A DNA stretch of 64,000 bases from Paenibacillus albiflavus (GTDB taxonomy: Bacteria > Bacillota > Bacilli > Paenibacillales > NBRC-103111), in NCBI RefSeq assembly GCF_004344915.1, contig NZ_SKFG01000001.1, positions 556,506 to 620,505 of the forward strand, given 5' to 3'. Below are positions 51,861-60,260 of this stretch, piece by piece. Position 1 is the stretch's first letter; every line of letters starts with the position of its first letter. Under the pieces are notes generated by a model that saw nothing but the letters and a program-made list of their open reading frames with translations, was not told the DNA's origin and did not search any database. The position numbers were made by a program, and so were the translations under genes.

Positions 51861-52466
51861 TCACTCCTTTGGTACATTTAACGGTGGGTGCTTCTGTCTG
51901 CCCCGATACCATCTATCTACGATTATGGCAACAGTTGTTGAAATAATCGTCGCGATAAGAGTTGTCCCAACAATCTCAGTAGGATTGACTGACCCATAGG
52001 TCATACGTATCGCGATCAAAGTAGTTGGAACAAGCGTAACCGATGAAGTATTAAGCGCAAGGAGCGTACACATTGCTGCCGAAGGAGCATCCTTATTCGG
52101 ATTCAGCTTTTGCAGCTCCTGCATCGCTCTTATACCCATTGGCGTCGCAGCATTGCCGAGGCCAAGTATATTCGCGCTCATATTCGTCATGATATATCCA
52201 ATCGCCGGATGATTCTTGGGTACGGAAGGAAATAAGAATCGGATAACAGGTCGAATCAAAGCCCCAAGCTTCCGCAAAATCCCTGCGTCTTCCGCTATTC
52301 GCATAATACCAAGCCAGAAAACGAGGATCGAAATTAATCCGAAGCATACGGTCACAGCACTCTCCGCACCCTTGAACATCGCTTGTGTTGCAACATCAAT
52401 TTTCCCTTGGATACCTGCAAAAATAAACCCGACTGCGATAAAAAACAACCAGATAAAATTCACCAT
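51861..52466 (-). CDS. spmA: Spore maturation protein A
   Basis: 201 aa membrane protein with about five segments. MSANILGLGNAATPMGIRAMQELQ and LLALNTSSVTLVPTTLIAIR are family signatures. GGAGG is 8 bases before the ATG. Second gene of dacB-spmA-spmB; mutants in B. subtilis make spores with poor dehydration and heat resistance. Confidence 0.96.
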   Translation of the reverse strand: MVNFIWLFFIAVGFIFAGIQGKIDVATQAMFKGAESAVTVCFGLISILVFWLGIMRIAEDAGILRKLGALIRPVIRFLFPSVPKNHPAIGYIMTNMSANILGLGNAATPMGIRAMQELQKLNPNKDAPSAAMCTLLALNTSSVTLVPTTLIAIRMTYGSVNPTEIVGTTLIATIISTTVAIIVDRWYRGRQKHPPLNVPKE

Positions 52467-52486
52467 CAGCTGATCCTCCTTTCGAT

Positions 52487-53632
52487 TCAGGATCCTGTTA
52501 CTTCAAATAAGGAAGATAACGATTTATTTATCGCATTCAGCAACCGATTACTCCAAGACTGCTGTGAACTTGTACTAACATGCTTATTGGTATTTTCCTC
52601 GTAAAGTTTTACACTACCAATCGTCTGTCCTTTTAAACTAAAATAAAGTTCACCTTTAACTCCTAAACGATCTTCAAGCGACTGGTCGCTATTAGCGACA
52701 ACCTGCTCCACAATTTTGCCTTGCTCATTAGCTGATAACGGATATAAGAAGGACTGTCCTGCCACCCAACCTTCCTCTCCTTTCTGTTCACCCTGCTGTG
52801 TTACGATTTGGAGAGGATATTGTTCAAAACCGTAATTCAGGAGCTTGGTGTGATCAACCCAGTCATCCGAGTCATTAAGCGTGACTACAGCAAGCTGTTG
52901 ATTCCCCTTCGTTGCTGAAGAAATTAAACAACGCTTCGCTAATTTCGTATAGCCAGTCTTAACGCCATCAGCCCCTTCATATAAAAAGAGCATCTTATTC
53001 TTGTTGGTCCATACGTAATCCCAGGTTTCATTCGGATTGGGAACCCGTTTTACCTTTGTACGTACGATCTCTTGAAAAGTAGTGTTCTTGAGCGCATATG
53101 CAGTAAGTTTAGCCATATCATTCGCGGAAGCGAAATTACCCTGTCCCTCGTCAAGGCCAGTTGGGTTTGAGAATGTCGTATGCTCCATTCCAAGAAGCTT
53201 CGCCTTCTCATTCATGAGATACACAAATCCTTCCACACTGCCCCCTACATGTTCTGCGATTGCTGTCGCACCATCATTCCCGGAGCGCAGCATAAGACCA
53301 TAGAGTAAATTGGTCAAGCTCATGGTATCCCCAGCCCTCAGATACAAAGAGGAGCCTTCCTTACCTGCTGCTCTCGTATTCACCTTGACTTCATCACTTA
53401 GCTTCCCGTGCTCAATGGCTACAATCGCCGTCATGACCTTTGTGAGCGATGCAATCCGAAGTGGCTTGTCTCCTTGTTTGCTATAGAGAATTCGTCCAGA
53501 AGTTACGTCGATCAGCGCAGCGCCTTGTGCACCAACAGAGACTTGTGCTTCCGCCGCCCATAGCTGAGATGGCAACAACAGTGTCAATATACATAGCAAA
53601 GTAAACCAGCCACGCCAAATAATGCGATTCAT
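52487..53632 (-). CDS. dacB: Sporulation D-alanyl-D-alanine carboxypeptidase (PBP5*)
   Basis: 381 aa from ATG 53632 (GGAG 6 bases upstream); a GTG at 53644 is less likely. Exported by a signal peptide (WFTLLCILTLLLPSQLWAAEA). Serine-protease-like penicillin-binding protein with SLTKVM (SxxK), SGNDGATAIA (SxN) and VKTGYTKLA (KTG). It trims peptide side chains to lower cortex cross-linking. The C-terminal beta domain follows from about 290. First gene of the spm operon, hence dacB. Confidence 0.93.
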   Translation of the reverse strand: MNRIIWRGWFTLLCILTLLLPSQLWAAEAQVSVGAQGAALIDVTSGRILYSKQGDKPLRIASLTKVMTAIVAIEHGKLSDEVKVNTRAAGKEGSSLYLRAGDTMSLTNLLYGLMLRSGNDGATAIAEHVGGSVEGFVYLMNEKAKLLGMEHTTFSNPTGLDEGQGNFASANDMAKLTAYALKNTTFQEIVRTKVKRVPNPNETWDYVWTNKNKMLFLYEGADGVKTGYTKLAKRCLISSATKGNQQLAVVTLNDSDDWVDHTKLLNYGFEQYPLQIVTQQGEQKGEEGWVAGQSFLYPLSANEQGKIVEQVVANSDQSLEDRLGVKGELYFSLKGQTIGSVKLYEENTNKHVSTSSQQSWSNRLLNAINKSLSSLFEVTGS

Positions 53633-53660
53633 ATCTTGCTCCACTCCGTTCGAAGGGTTG

Positions 53661-53688
53661 TCTATATGTCATGTATATGCTTGTATCA
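53661..53688 (-). promoter_or_regulatory. Possible sigma-E promoter of dacB-spmA-spmB
   Basis: Minus strand TGATACA (53688-53682), 13 bases, CATATAGA (53668-53661), the same layout as the spoIVA candidate. The operon is sigma-E controlled in B. subtilis. The match is imperfect. Confidence 0.3.
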
Positions 53689-53751
53689 TCACATCTACAA
53701 CAAATTAATTTAGTTTAATTATGTACATGAGCAAAATGTAATTTTCCTACA

Positions 53752-53780
53752 TTTACAAAATTGCAATGTTTCGCTATAAT
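53752..53780 (+). promoter_or_regulatory. Promoter of the ArsB/NhaD-type transporter gene
   Basis: TTTACA (53752-53757), 17 bases, TATAAT (53775-53780). Predicted start near 53787 gives a leader of about 90 nt. Confidence 0.75.
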
Positions 53781-53798
53781 ATTAATTCAGATGAATAC

Positions 53799-53858
53799 GG
53801 GGAAACATATGGAGGAGCCTGCACACCAAGGCTTCTTTTTGCTTTTTTTGGCTTCCCC
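53799..53858 (+). promoter_or_regulatory. Attenuator-like leader of the transporter gene
   Basis: GGAGCCT (53814-53820) pairs with AGGCTTC (53829-53835, one G-U), followed by TTTTTGCTTTTTTT, which looks like a terminator inside the leader. GGGGAA (53799) can pair with TTCCCC (53853-53858) around it. A short frame starting at ATG 53809 reads MEEPAHQGFF and runs through the hairpin. I do not recognise a known riboswitch class; conditional termination is inferred. Confidence 0.55.
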
Positions 53859-53949
53859 ACGGAAGGAGATAGCATTTTATGGATCAAACCTGGATTGCAT
53901 TGATCATTTTTCTGATTACATACGCAATCATCATATCGGAGAAAATTAA
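53809..53949 (+). CDS. Possible leader peptide overlapping the transporter start
   Basis: 46 codons from ATG 53809, beginning MEEPAHQGFFLLFLASPRKE, with GGGGAA 4 bases upstream. It crosses the terminator-like hairpin and ends inside the transporter gene in another frame. The Phe/Leu-rich stretch is partly the translation of the U run. It may be a translated regulatory frame or simply chance. Confidence 0.25.
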   Translation: MEEPAHQGFFLLFLASPRKEIAFYGSNLDCIDHFSDYIRNHHIGEN

Positions 53950-55189
53950 CCGCGCAGTAATTGCATTATGCGGCGCTGGCTTAATGATTATCCTAGGAAT
54001 TCTGGATATCCATACCGTATACACCCAGTACATCGAATGGAACACGATCGTTCTATTGATCGGTATGATGATTCTAGTCAGTATTACGAACAAAACAGGT
54101 ATTTTTCAATACGTGGCTATCAAAGCTGCTAAATTCAGTAAAGGCAACCCGATTAAAATTCTCGTGATGCTGTCCATCATGACGGCAGTTAGCTCTGCTT
54201 TTCTGGATAATGTCACAACGGTATTACTAGTTGTACCTGTCACTTTCTCAATCACACGTATACTTGGCGTTAACCCTGTACCTTATTTGATTGCTGAAAT
54301 AATCGCTTCTAATATTGGGGGTACCGCTACATTAATCGGCGATCCGCCTAATATCATGATTGGCTCAGCTAATCCACACTTAACCTTTAACAGCTTCTTA
54401 CTTAACTTAGCTCCGATTGTTGTTATCATTATGGCAGTAAGCACCTACATGCTGTATCTGATTTATCGCAAACAGCTTAAGCCTAATGAAGCTAAGCAAG
54501 CGGAGCTGATGAAGCTTGATGAAAATGACTACATCAAAAACCGCACCCTAATGATTAAGTCGCTCATTGTATTAGGTTTAACACTGCTCGGATTCATTCT
54601 GCATTCGGTTATTCATATTGAAGCCGCTGTTATTGCCCTTTTCGGTGCAACCTTGTTAATGATTATCGGTCTCAAGACAGAGCATGATGTGGAAACGACA
54701 CTTGCTTCAGTTGAGTGGACAACGATCTTCTTCTTTGGAGGATTATTTGCACTTGTAGGCGGTTTACAAGAGGTTGGTATTATCAAAAGCTTGGCAGGTA
54801 AAATGCTAGATATTACGGGCGGAGACATCAGTATGGCAGCAACCTTAATTCTATGGGTGTCTGGCATAGCCTCTGCGACTATCGATAACATTCCATTTGT
54901 AGCTACGATGATTCCTATGATCAAGGACATGGCAATCGGAATGAATCTATCGCCAGATTCCATTCAAATCAATGCGCTCTGGTGGTCACTAGCACTTGGT
55001 GCTTGTCTTGGAGGTAACGGAACGATCCTTGGCGCTTCAGCGAACGTAATCGTCGTGGGCATGGCTTCCCGCGAAGGCAAAGGCTTCTCCTACTGGGAGT
55101 TCCTCAAAATCGGCGCACCTATCACACTTGTCTCTTTGCTATTAGCGTATATCTACGTATACTTCCGCTATTTAATTTTCTTAACTTAA
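53879..55189 (+). CDS. ArsB/NhaD-type ion transporter
   Basis: 436 aa with about eleven or twelve transmembrane segments. IASNIGGTATLIGDPPNIMIGSA (near 140) and the repeated SSAFLDNVTTVLLVVPV / SATIDNIPFVATMIPM elements are hallmarks of the ion transporter superfamily that includes ArsB and NhaD. AAGGAG is 10 bases before the ATG. No arsR, arsC or arsA gene is nearby, so arsenite export is not supported by context; Na+/H+ exchange or organic-anion transport are as likely. The gene has its own promoter, leader and terminator. Confidence 0.88.
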   Translation: MDQTWIALIIFLITYAIIISEKINRAVIALCGAGLMIILGILDIHTVYTQYIEWNTIVLLIGMMILVSITNKTGIFQYVAIKAAKFSKGNPIKILVMLSIMTAVSSAFLDNVTTVLLVVPVTFSITRILGVNPVPYLIAEIIASNIGGTATLIGDPPNIMIGSANPHLTFNSFLLNLAPIVVIIMAVSTYMLYLIYRKQLKPNEAKQAELMKLDENDYIKNRTLMIKSLIVLGLTLLGFILHSVIHIEAAVIALFGATLLMIIGLKTEHDVETTLASVEWTTIFFFGGLFALVGGLQEVGIIKSLAGKMLDITGGDISMAATLILWVSGIASATIDNIPFVATMIPMIKDMAIGMNLSPDSIQINALWWSLALGACLGGNGTILGASANVIVVGMASREGKGFSYWEFLKIGAPITLVSLLLAYIYVYFRYLIFLT

Positions 55190-55202
55190 TTAATAAATGA
55201 AG

Positions 55203-55237
55203 AACGCAGCGCTTACAAAAAAGCAGCTGCGTTTTTA
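55203..55237 (+). terminator. Terminator of the transporter gene
   Basis: 8-bp stem AACGCAGC/GCTGCGTT (55203-55210 with 55226-55233) followed by TTTA; 13 bases after the stop. Confidence 0.8.
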
Positions 55238-55314
55238 TTATGGTTATGGTAGGAATAAATTAATAAATGTAGAATTATGTCTTGTTAGGATATAGACATT
55301 TTAACAGGAATGGA

Positions 55315-57159
55315 ATGATTTCGGTGGAAAACCAACAGCAATTTCGGTTTCAAGTCAATCTTAGTGGGATGATAACGATACTATCCAACCACTTATACAG
55401 TAGTCCTAAAGTGTATGTTCGTGAATTACTCCAGAATGCAACAGATGCTATCACTGCCAGAAAGCATCTTGATCCAACTTATAGTGGACAAGTATTCGTT
55501 GAGCTATCTGGGAGTAAAGAACAGCCTACAATGATGATCGAAGATAACGGAATTGGTCTAACAGAGGCGGACATTCATCAATTTCTTGCAGTGATAGGTC
55601 ATTCATCAAAAATTGATTCGGATTTTCTCTCAACGGAAACCTCTTTCATCGGTAGATTTGGAATCGGATTACTGTCATGTTTCATGGTTAGCAATGAAAT
55701 TGTTGTACTGACACAATCCATTCATGGTGGCCCATCAATGAAATGGTGCGGCAAACCTGATGGTACTTATACGATTCAGCAGCTGGATTCTCAGTTAGCT
55801 ATAGGAACTAAAATATTTTTAAGATGCAAACCCGACTTTGAAAAATACTTTGCATTTGAAGAGGTAAAATCTCTTCTTCAATATTACGGAATATTACTTC
55901 CATATCCTGTAAGCCTTAGATCGCAACAACAGCAAGCGATCATTAATGCTGAACGCCCCTTATGGATCAACCAACCTGAGCTGGCTAATAGCAGAAAGCC
56001 TGAAGTACTTGCGTTTGGACAACAAATGATGGCGGAGAATTTCAAAGATTTCATTCCCCTTACTACTCAAAATGGAAGCACTGGCGGTATCGCTTACATT
56101 CTCCCCTACAGTGTTAATCTTAATGTTAAGCGATCGCACAAAGTTTTTTTGAAACACATGCTTGTATCCGATAGTGCTGATAATATTTTGCCAGATTGGG
56201 CTTTCTTTGTTAAATGCGTGATTTGGACAGATGAATTGCAACCAACAGCCTCTCGTGAAAATTTTTATGAAGATGAAAAGCTTCAACTGGTGCGCGGAGA
56301 GTTAGGTGAAGCGATTCGTCATGCGCTTACGCAGATGAGTCTCTATGAGCCTGCTAGATTGCAGCACATTATGGAACTTCATTCTTTGTCAATTAATGCA
56401 TTAGCCACAGAGGACCCTAAATTTCTTGCTTCTATATACCAATGGTTAACATTCGAATCGACTTATGGAAATCTAGCGCTTCAAGAATTAATTAAAGAAG
56501 ATCAAACACTTTACTATACGAATACTGCTGATGAATATAAGCAAATTGCAAATGTTGCGCAAGCTCAAAGTCTACTCGTTATTAATGGCGGATATGTTTA
56601 TCATGCAGAAATATTAGAGAAGCTTAGATTGCAGTTCCCTAAACTGCGAATAGAACGGCTCGAACCAGAGGATATATCCTTAGCTTTCACGAACATAAGC
56701 TTGGATGAACGAAATAAATACTATCAAGTTATTCGCCTTGCTGATAATACTTTGCAGCGTTTCCGCTGCCAGATTCAATTACAGCGGTTTCTACCTAGTG
56801 AAGTGCCCTCTCTTTTTACTCACACCAAAGATTCTTCTACTTTACGACAATTAGAAAATGCAAAAGAATCAAATTCAGGATTAATGTCCTCTATATTAGG
56901 AAATATTGAGAAGAAATTTCAGGATTCCGCTTATTCCACACTTTATTTGAATTTGAATAATCCAATGATTGAACAAGTATTTTCAAAATTAAATATGAAT
57001 ATGCTGCCAACAATATTTGAAGTCCTTTATTGCAATGCATTAATGATGGGACATTATCCAATGAATCGTCAGGAGATTACTGCACTAAATCAAGGAATCA
57101 TGCAATTCATAAGTTGGGGAATTTCTTTGGAGACTGGGAATGGAGGTAACTCCAATTGA
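55315..57159 (+). CDS. HSP90-like chaperone ATPase (not canonical HtpG)
   Basis: 614 aa from ATG 55315 (AGGA 5 bases upstream; a GTG at 55324 is an alternative). The GHKL ATPase domain is intact: ELLQNATDA (37-45), DNGIGLT (77-83), GRFGIGLLSCFMV (113-125) and GTKI. The middle domain has LKHMLVSDSADNILPDW and PTASRENFYED, with the Arg that contacts ATP in HSP90s. The C-terminal third is divergent and shorter conserved blocks of HtpG are missing, so it belongs to the separate 'HSP90 family protein' branch. It overlaps the next gene by 4 bases. The pair is AT-rich and sits in an otherwise conserved spore/scp neighbourhood, suggesting acquisition. Confidence 0.9.
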   Translation: MISVENQQQFRFQVNLSGMITILSNHLYSSPKVYVRELLQNATDAITARKHLDPTYSGQVFVELSGSKEQPTMMIEDNGIGLTEADIHQFLAVIGHSSKIDSDFLSTETSFIGRFGIGLLSCFMVSNEIVVLTQSIHGGPSMKWCGKPDGTYTIQQLDSQLAIGTKIFLRCKPDFEKYFAFEEVKSLLQYYGILLPYPVSLRSQQQQAIINAERPLWINQPELANSRKPEVLAFGQQMMAENFKDFIPLTTQNGSTGGIAYILPYSVNLNVKRSHKVFLKHMLVSDSADNILPDWAFFVKCVIWTDELQPTASRENFYEDEKLQLVRGELGEAIRHALTQMSLYEPARLQHIMELHSLSINALATEDPKFLASIYQWLTFESTYGNLALQELIKEDQTLYYTNTADEYKQIANVAQAQSLLVINGGYVYHAEILEKLRLQFPKLRIERLEPEDISLAFTNISLDERNKYYQVIRLADNTLQRFRCQIQLQRFLPSEVPSLFTHTKDSSTLRQLENAKESNSGLMSSILGNIEKKFQDSAYSTLYLNLNNPMIEQVFSKLNMNMLPTIFEVLYCNALMMGHYPMNRQEITALNQGIMQFISWGISLETGNGGNSN

Positions 57160-58214
57160 ATCTGGAGATTGAACGAATATTACAGAAATCTGATCTGCTA
57201 CCTCACGGATTAGCCAAATTAGAACTGCTGGAAGAAGCAATAAGGATGCTTGACATGACAGGAGATAATGAGACAGCTTATCAAGTAAGAGACTATCTAA
57301 TAGAGGTAGCCGTTCATAGCGGTTTTCCCTTAAAAGCTCTTATCGCCTACACCTGGCAGTTAAATCAATATGATAGTCATCCAGAGCTTTATCCTGCAGA
57401 TCCTTTAATGTGGAGTTATAAGTGGATTATTGTAAAAACATCTCATTTCCCTGAAATTCCACTATCTCAAATCCTTGAATTAACCGATGATTTAGGGAAG
57501 CGATATAAACAAAATGGTTATAGTGATCGAACCTATTATTTTCTTAAACATAAAGTCGCAATAGATTTAGGTAATCTGGAGGAAGCTGAACATTATTTTC
57601 ACTTATTCAACAAAGAAGAGCGAGATCATATGAGTGATTGCAAAGCATGCGAAAAAGACGCTCTCATCAACTATTATGTGAGTCAAGGAGATAATAACTT
57701 GGCGTTACAAAATGCCTTAAGTATTCTCTATGGAGTACTTAAGTGTGCAGAGGTCCCGCACATGACATTGGCTAACCTACTCATTCCTATGCTCATAGAA
57801 AAATCTGAAACGAAAGCAAATAAAATTCATGAACAAGGTTACCGTATCGTTAAGAATAACCGCAATTTTCTAGTTGAGATTGGTAAACATTTACAATATT
57901 GCACGATGACAAATCTCAGCAAAGGAATAGACATTCTTGAGCAGCATCTTACGTTAACATTGAATCATGAAAGCCCATTAATGATAATGAAATTCAATAT
58001 GTATGCTGCGCAATTTCTCAAAAAATTGATAAGCCAAGGGTTCACGGGTTGCCCACATGTTCCAACTAGTTATTGGCCAAATCAAGATGATTTAACTTTA
58101 GAAACACTTTACAAGCATATCTTCAATCAAGTCGAAGCTGCTGCACAGCAATTTGACCAACGTAATGGGAATTGTTTTTACACCAACTTTTTTAACTCAT
58201 TATTAGAAGCTTAA
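57156..58214 (+). CDS. Helical repeat (TPR-like) partner of the HSP90-like protein
   Basis: 352 aa from a TTG that shares TTGA with the stop of the HSP90-like gene; GGAGG is 9 bases upstream. The protein is almost all helical, with paired helices such as LAKLELLEEAIRMLDMTGDNE, KHKVAIDLGNLEEAEHYFHL and INYYVSQGDNNLALQNALSI that resemble tetratricopeptide repeats. There is no signal, membrane segment or catalytic motif. Two CxxC-like Cys (DCKACEKD) are near residue 164. TPR proteins are common HSP90 co-chaperones, so a co-chaperone or client-recruiting role is a reasonable inference. Confidence 0.75.
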   Translation: MNLEIERILQKSDLLPHGLAKLELLEEAIRMLDMTGDNETAYQVRDYLIEVAVHSGFPLKALIAYTWQLNQYDSHPELYPADPLMWSYKWIIVKTSHFPEIPLSQILELTDDLGKRYKQNGYSDRTYYFLKHKVAIDLGNLEEAEHYFHLFNKEERDHMSDCKACEKDALINYYVSQGDNNLALQNALSILYGVLKCAEVPHMTLANLLIPMLIEKSETKANKIHEQGYRIVKNNRNFLVEIGKHLQYCTMTNLSKGIDILEQHLTLTLNHESPLMIMKFNMYAAQFLKKLISQGFTGCPHVPTSYWPNQDDLTLETLYKHIFNQVEAAAQQFDQRNGNCFYTNFFNSLLEA

Positions 58215-58263
58215 ACAAGGAGAAACCGTATTTACTTTCTTTTAGTTAGAATTTTAGATATTC

Positions 58264-58292
58264 AAAAAACCTTTCGTTTCGAAAGGTTTTTT
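58264..58292 (+). terminator. Bidirectional terminator between the HSP90-like pair and ytfJ
   Basis: 13-bp perfect stem AAAAAACCTTTCG/CGAAAGGTTTTTT (58264-58276 with 58280-58292), 3-base loop; T runs in both directions. Confidence 0.9.
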
Positions 58293-58298
58293 GTGTGC

Positions 58299-58736
58299 TT
58301 ACATTTTGGGCGTATCATCATTTGAGAAGCTAGATTGGTTATGGTTATTATCTTTCTTGGATGGCTGCAGGTTATCGACAACGGTTGGAATTAATTCGAT
58401 CAGCTTCTCAATCACATGAGCGCTGCGATCCATTGATAATAGGTTAACTCCCTGAGCTCCAACTACCAGGAATGCGATCGGTGTTATACTGAGTCCTCCG
58501 CCGCTTCCCCCACCAAATGGATAAGGGCTGCTTTGAGCATCTTTAGCGCCATTATGAACTAATGAATTGAACTCACTTCCACCAGCTGCAAAACCTACGC
58601 CAATTTTTGAAATTGGCATGATCACGGAACCGTCTGGCGTCTCTACAGGATCGCCTACAATCGTATTCACATCAATCATACCTTTAATATTCTCCATTGC
58701 CGTTTTCATCAATCCTTGAATTGGATGATCCGTCAT
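58299..58736 (-). CDS. ytfJ: Sporulation protein YtfJ (GerW family)
   Basis: 145 aa from ATG 58736 (GGAGG 7 bases upstream; ATG 58742 is too close to it). HPIQGLMKTAMENIKGMIDV at the N-terminus, GDPVETPDGSVIMPISKIGVGFAAGG and the Gly-rich PFGGGSGGGLSITPIAFLVV are the family core. Needed for normal germination in B. subtilis. It follows the DUF2953 gene, as ytfI-ytfJ in B. subtilis. Confidence 0.95.
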   Translation of the reverse strand: MTDHPIQGLMKTAMENIKGMIDVNTIVGDPVETPDGSVIMPISKIGVGFAAGGSEFNSLVHNGAKDAQSSPYPFGGGSGGGLSITPIAFLVVGAQGVNLLSMDRSAHVIEKLIELIPTVVDNLQPSKKDNNHNQSSFSNDDTPKM

Positions 58737-58843
58737 TGTCATTCCTCCTCGAGTTGCCTTATATACATAGGTGCTTTCACTTGTTCTATTGTGTGCATAT
58801 CAAGGCTTGAATATGTACATGAGTCAGACTTCCCCATTCATAA

Positions 58844-59539
58844 TTAAGTCATCTTGCGTTTTCGTGCCAGAACTTTGAACCATACTTTTAATCCCTTAGG
58901 CATCTTTAAAATCCGTATAAGGAGATTACATGCAGAAACAATAAGATAGATAATTCTGATGCGAATCGTAATTTTTATTTCGGTGGAATAATCCCACATA
59001 TTGTATTGCGGCATTACCTCTAATTGAGGAGGAGTTTGTTTCATTTGGACATAACGAATTAGATATCCGATCAACATGGACTTAATTCCCCATACAATAC
59101 CGACTACTTGAGCGGTAAAGGCTGCATCATCAAGTCCAATTCTAGAGTTCCAGCTTAATGTTGTACATTCGACTCGGGATAAAAGCTGTTTGAACCAATC
59201 AATTAAGCCTTTCGTACTCTTGAGTAATTGCCTCGATATATCAATATAATGCATAATCACCCGTTTATTCAGAGCTTCTGTCGATGCACTCATTTCTTTA
59301 TCTGTATTGTCATTAATTTGCTCTTTTTTAAATAAAATGCCTTTGCCTAAATCCAGCAATTGAATCGCGGGAACTTCATAACGGAATTTAACAAGTCCCC
59401 ATAATGCCTTAATATCTACTATAATTTGATCGTCTTTATGATCTCTTTTTGCAATGACTTTTACCTCGATAAAGGTTATTGAGATAATAATCATTCCAAC
59501 CCCAATGACTAGTAATATCCACAGCAGCAGCAATCCCAT
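58844..59539 (-). CDS. DUF2953 protein (YtfI-like)
   Basis: 231 aa from ATG 59539. The open frame reaches 59641, but that part holds the rho-independent terminator of scpB, so the start must be downstream. An N-terminal transmembrane segment (MGLLLLWILLVIGVGMIIIS) is followed by a beta-rich and then helical region; IGLDDAAFTAQVVGIVWGIK is the DUF2953 signature, and DIKALWGLVKFRYEVP the conserved N-terminal part. It precedes ytfJ, a sporulation gene. Its function is unknown. Confidence 0.87.
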   Translation of the reverse strand: MGLLLLWILLVIGVGMIIISITFIEVKVIAKRDHKDDQIIVDIKALWGLVKFRYEVPAIQLLDLGKGILFKKEQINDNTDKEMSASTEALNKRVIMHYIDISRQLLKSTKGLIDWFKQLLSRVECTTLSWNSRIGLDDAAFTAQVVGIVWGIKSMLIGYLIRYVQMKQTPPQLEVMPQYNMWDYSTEIKITIRIRIIYLIVSACNLLIRILKMPKGLKVWFKVLARKRKMT

Positions 59540-59572
59540 CGTGAATGATATGCCTCCATTTAGAACCAAGAT

Positions 59573-59614
59573 AAAAAAAACCTCAAATGGAAGGTTTTTC
59601 TTCCGCTTGAGGTT
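59573..59614 (-). terminator. scpB terminator
   Basis: AACCTCAA/TTGAGGTT outer stem (59579-59586 with 59607-59614) and GGAAG/CTTCC inner stem (59589-59593 with 59600-59604), then eight T on the minus strand. It ends the scpAB transcript. Confidence 0.9.
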
Positions 59615-59645
59615 AGTATAACTAGCTTTATGAAGGTTCATACAC

Positions 59646-60260
59646 TTAATGAGATTGCGATTTATCCATATCCTCGAATGTCATTTGCTGATTGTCGAGT
59701 TTCTCAAATAACATGCGAGTTTCCGCCTCAAGATCGATCTGCCCTTCAATGACCGATGAGTCTGGCAATTCGTCAATTGATTTAAGTCCAAAATACTCTA
59801 AAAACTGTTTAGATGTCCCATATAGAATCGGTCGACCTACCGCTTCTGCACGTCCAACTTCTTTAATTAAATCTTTGCCCATGAGCGTCTGCAGAGCTCG
59901 ATCCGATTTAACTCCGCGTATTTCTTCAATATCAATCCGAGTAAGAGGCTGCTTATAAGCAATAATCGATAAGGTTTCAAGCGCCGCTTGCGATAATGTC
60001 GATCGACCTGGAGAATGGGCAAGCTTTTCGAAAATTGATGCATGCTCAGGTAAAGTCGTTAGCTGATAAGAGCCTGCTACTTCAACGATTTGCACACCAC
60101 GACGACTTTGAACGAGATCCTTCTTCAATTCGAGAATCAAATCGCTTGCCAAGTGAACATCAATTTCAAGCACCTCTGCAATGGATTTCACATCGATCCC
60201 TTCGTCTCCACTTACAAACAACATGCCCTCAATAGCTGATTTCATCTCCCGCAACTTCAA
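59646..60260 (-). CDS. scpB: Segregation and condensation protein B
   Basis: 204 aa from a TTG at 60260 with GGAGG 9 bases upstream; ATG 60245 is an alternative without a good site. Winged-helix kleisin-interacting subunit of the SMC-ScpAB condensin. MKSAIEGMLFVSGDEGIDVKS at the N-terminus and ETLSIIAYKQPLTRIDIEEIRGV in the second wing are typical. The start overlaps scpA by 32 bases. Confidence 0.95.
   Translation of the reverse strand: MKLREMKSAIEGMLFVSGDEGIDVKSIAEVLEIDVHLASDLILELKKDLVQSRRGVQIVEVAGSYQLTTLPEHASIFEKLAHSPGRSTLSQAALETLSIIAYKQPLTRIDIEEIRGVKSDRALQTLMGKDLIKEVGRAEAVGRPILYGTSKQFLEYFGLKSIDELPDSSVIEGQIDLEAETRMLFEKLDNQQMTFEDMDKSQSH

Noticed and set aside
54613..54963. Minus-strand 116-aa frame inside the transporter gene
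   Set aside because: Antisense shadow with no ribosome binding site; the plus-strand protein is clearly conserved.
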